A stretch of DNA of 64,000 nt from the NCBI RefSeq assembly GCF_025562715.2, contig NZ_JAPFCC010000001.1:3428501-3492500 (forward strand), in the 5' to 3' direction. The DNA is from Endozoicomonas gorgoniicola. GTDB taxonomy: Bacteria > Pseudomonadota > Gammaproteobacteria > Pseudomonadales > Endozoicomonadaceae. Position numbers and translations under genes: made by a program. Below, piece by piece: positions 62,444-64,000 of the stretch. Position 1 is the stretch's first letter; every line of letters begins with the position of its first letter. A model generated the notes under the pieces. That model made no database searches. It worked only from the letters and a program-made list of their open reading frames with translations, and was not told the origin of the DNA.

Positions 62444-63421
62444 ATGATATTAAGACGCCGCTGTTTTTTTGCTTACATCATGTTTCTGGTCTGTGTTCTG
62501 GTTTCATTTCCATCCCACAGTGCTGAGGAAGAGTTTCGATGGTTTACAACCCCGCTGAAGCCATCAGATGATAGCGGCAATGATAGCGGCAACGATACCG
62601 ACAACGACAGCGACAACGACAGCGACAGCGATACCGATAACGGCTATTCACCTGACTCTGGAGAACATTATAATAACTTTGTGGTTCGAGGAACCGTAGC
62701 AGATGACTCATACGACGCCAATAACCTTATTCCTGAAAACCAAATAACCAATCTGCTGCATGTTTTATCGTATGCCTTAAGCCTCAGACCTGCCAGCGTC
62801 GCTGACCGCGATCACCCGTATGAGGAGTTTGCGCCGCTTATGTCAATGCACATGCAGCTCACTACCTTTAATATATTCCCAATGCATAAGCATATTGAAC
62901 ATGCCGATAGCGGTTTAATTTTCGACAGAGTTCATGACGATGTAAAGAACTCCGTGTATGTCAACCTTGGTGCTGCACCGGTCGGGGCAACCGAGCCTTC
63001 ATTTGAAATGGGTGTAATTTTAAACAGAAGACGAAAGTCAGGAGCCCAGACCTTCATCGAAGCCTCTGAGGAACAGATAGCGCGATGTTATTACAGGCCC
63101 CCCAGTTATGAGTATCGTTTGATCGTGACAAGGTACCCATTAACAAGTCATGAAGACGTAGAAAGAGTCATAAATAATGAACACACCTCACATGATCGCG
63201 CCCCCATCGAGCTGATATTTGACAATAGTCGTTTGCATGCCGCTATAGGATTGCAAAACGTCAGAGTAATTGGGGATGGAGCAGCCACTGAAGTTCGTCG
63301 ACAAGAGCCAATACCACCACTAGAGCCAATACCAGCACCAGGGCCAGGGCCAGCTATCAACAATGAAGTACTAATACCTGTTATAAGATCGACTTTTACG
63401 GGAAGTTCCGGGATTTTTTAG
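62444..63421 (+). CDS. Secreted hypothetical protein with Asp/Ser/Asn repeats
   Basis: The start is ATG 62444 with GGGA seven bases upstream; earlier in-frame starts at 62390 and 62423 exist. A signal peptide (RRCFFAYIMFLVCVLVSFPSHS) is followed by a short acidic repeat built on the DSGND/DNDSD theme at about residues 42-68. A domain of about 200 residues without a recognised family comes next, and a Pro-rich tail (PIPPLEPIPAPGPGP). After the stop, another frame stays open with 15-bp repeats, so the natural C-terminus may have been lost to a frameshift. It is transcribed against its tldD and yhdP neighbours. Confidence 0.55.
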   Translation: MILRRRCFFAYIMFLVCVLVSFPSHSAEEEFRWFTTPLKPSDDSGNDSGNDTDNDSDNDSDSDTDNGYSPDSGEHYNNFVVRGTVADDSYDANNLIPENQITNLLHVLSYALSLRPASVADRDHPYEEFAPLMSMHMQLTTFNIFPMHKHIEHADSGLIFDRVHDDVKNSVYVNLGAAPVGATEPSFEMGVILNRRRKSGAQTFIEASEEQIARCYYRPPSYEYRLIVTRYPLTSHEDVERVINNEHTSHDRAPIELIFDNSRLHAAIGLQNVRVIGDGAATEVRRQEPIPPLEPIPAPGPGPAINNEVLIPVIRSTFTGSSGIF

Positions 63422-63432
63422 CCCACGAAAGA

Positions 63433-63477
63433 GTTGACGACAATATAGTTGACGACAATATCGTTGACGACAATATA
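63433..63477 (+). repeat. Three 15-bp tandem repeats after the stop of the secreted gene
   Basis: GTTGACGACAATAT plus one base (A, C, A) repeats three times. In one plus-strand frame it encodes VDDNI three times, joined to coding-like sequence on both sides, which supports a frameshifted tail of the preceding gene. Confidence 0.85.
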
Positions 63478-63560
63478 GTACAAAGCACCTGCCTACAGGG
63501 ATGTACACAAACAAGACTTCCAGAGAAAATACCGAACACATTCATACGGTATTCGTCGTT

Positions 63561-64000
63561 TTATAGATCTCCGGAACCCGACTTTTTAGCATTACCGGAG
63601 AATAGCTGGTTCAGGGTAACCGAAGGCTCATCAAAACTGCCGGTAATCCGATAACGAATACTGGCTAACTGGTCAACCTGCCGTCCAAGCAATTTGTCCA
63701 CCAGGTAGATGACACCCGCCACCTGAGGAGCCGTTCCAAACAACACACTGAGAACAGGCAGGTTTGAAGTCACCGGCAGTGTCACCACCAGGTTGAGGTC
63801 CATAACTTCATCCCTCATGTTGACCAAACCATCCAGCTTGAAATCCGATGACGGACCTTCAACGAGCAGGGGGTCTTTAAAGGTAATGATACCATTATCA
63901 AAGTCCAGCAGCCCTGTTACCGTATCGAAGCTCACACCGGATGAGTAAAGGTCAGAAAAATCCAGCATTAACCTCCGCTGCAACGTTTCAGTATTAAAGA
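63561..64000 (-). CDS. yhdP: YhdP family protein, C-terminal part (runs off right edge)
   Basis: The minus-strand frame is open to the window edge; the stretch RRLMLDFSDLYSSGVSFDTVTG begins about ten residues in. GLLDFDNGIITFKDPLLVEGPSSDFKLDG and VTLPVTSNLPVLSVLFGTAPQVAGVIYLVDKLLG are the AsmA-like C-terminal signature of YhdP, as is RYRITGSFDEPSV. YhdP is a large inner-membrane-anchored protein that helps move phospholipid to the outer membrane. The stop is at 63561; only about 146 of some 1270 residues are inside. Its position next to tldD is conserved. Confidence 0.88.
   Translation of the reverse strand, partial: FNTETLQRRLMLDFSDLYSSGVSFDTVTGLLDFDNGIITFKDPLLVEGPSSDFKLDGLVNMRDEVMDLNLVVTLPVTSNLPVLSVLFGTAPQVAGVIYLVDKLLGRQVDQLASIRYRITGSFDEPSVTLNQLFSGNAKKSGSGDL

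Overview
The window looks like chromosome of a marine, animal-associated gammaproteobacterium, most probably Endozoicomonas or a close relative. This rests on gene content and style, not on a database search. Housekeeping genes are of gammaproteobacterial type (icd with aceK, glcB, aceA, ibpA, tldD beside yhdP, rarD). They are interleaved with insertion sequences, a group II intron, an ankyrin-repeat remnant, and many secreted or effector-like proteins (YopT-type cysteine proteases, Fic-domain proteins, secreted kinase-fold proteins). No rRNA, tRNA or CRISPR array was seen.

Layout. 1-2.2 kb: start of an ISNCY-like transposase inserted in an ankyrin gene, then small hypothetical genes. 2.2-6.7 kb: an azoreductase, a complete ISL3 element with 8-bp target duplications (2869-4214), a LysE-type exporter, glycerate kinase, and a garR/glxR pseudogene frameshifted by a 20-bp tandem duplication. 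6.8-22.2 kb: a secreted kinase-like protein, then a dispersed glyoxylate-shunt region (icd, glcB, a LysR gene divergent from aceA, aceK) with two YopT/C58-type protease genes and secreted proteins between. 22.3-28.5 kb: secreted unknowns, another putative cysteine hydrolase and an IS66-type transposase. 28.7-38.1 kb: threonine aldolase, two MHS-type transporters, an AT-rich secreted kinase-like gene, an NTF2-like protein, a secreted protein preceded by three copies of a ribosome-binding-site/ATG module, a protein phosphatase and a MutT-like NUDIX hydrolase. 38.4-41.1 kb: ibpA with a heat-shock promoter and a ROSE-like RNA thermometer, then a group II intron lying directly behind a terminator. 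41.2-50 kb: a TPR protein, carboxypeptidase Taq, a membrane protein, tandemly duplicated Fic/ankyrin genes and rarD.

50-57.8 kb holds the most unusual locus: one five-gene operon encoding a MIO-type aromatic amino-acid ammonia-lyase, a thiamine-diphosphate enzyme, a KASIII-like enzyme lacking the catalytic His, a membrane-associated methyltransferase and an AMP-forming acyl-CoA ligase. Together they suggest a small-molecule pathway from an aromatic amino acid through an aryl-acrylate. I do not recognise it as a described cluster.

58.2-64 kb: an AI-2E family permease, a NUDIX hydrolase, two secreted unknowns, tldD and the C-terminal part of yhdP running off the right edge.

How the parts work together. 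Icd, AceK, AceA and GlcB form the switch between the TCA cycle and the glyoxylate bypass, and the AceK target serine is conserved in Icd. The glycerate branch (GarR-GlxK) is broken. In-frame short tandem repeats recur in the secreted genes, and decayed fragments between genes point to active remodelling of this region.
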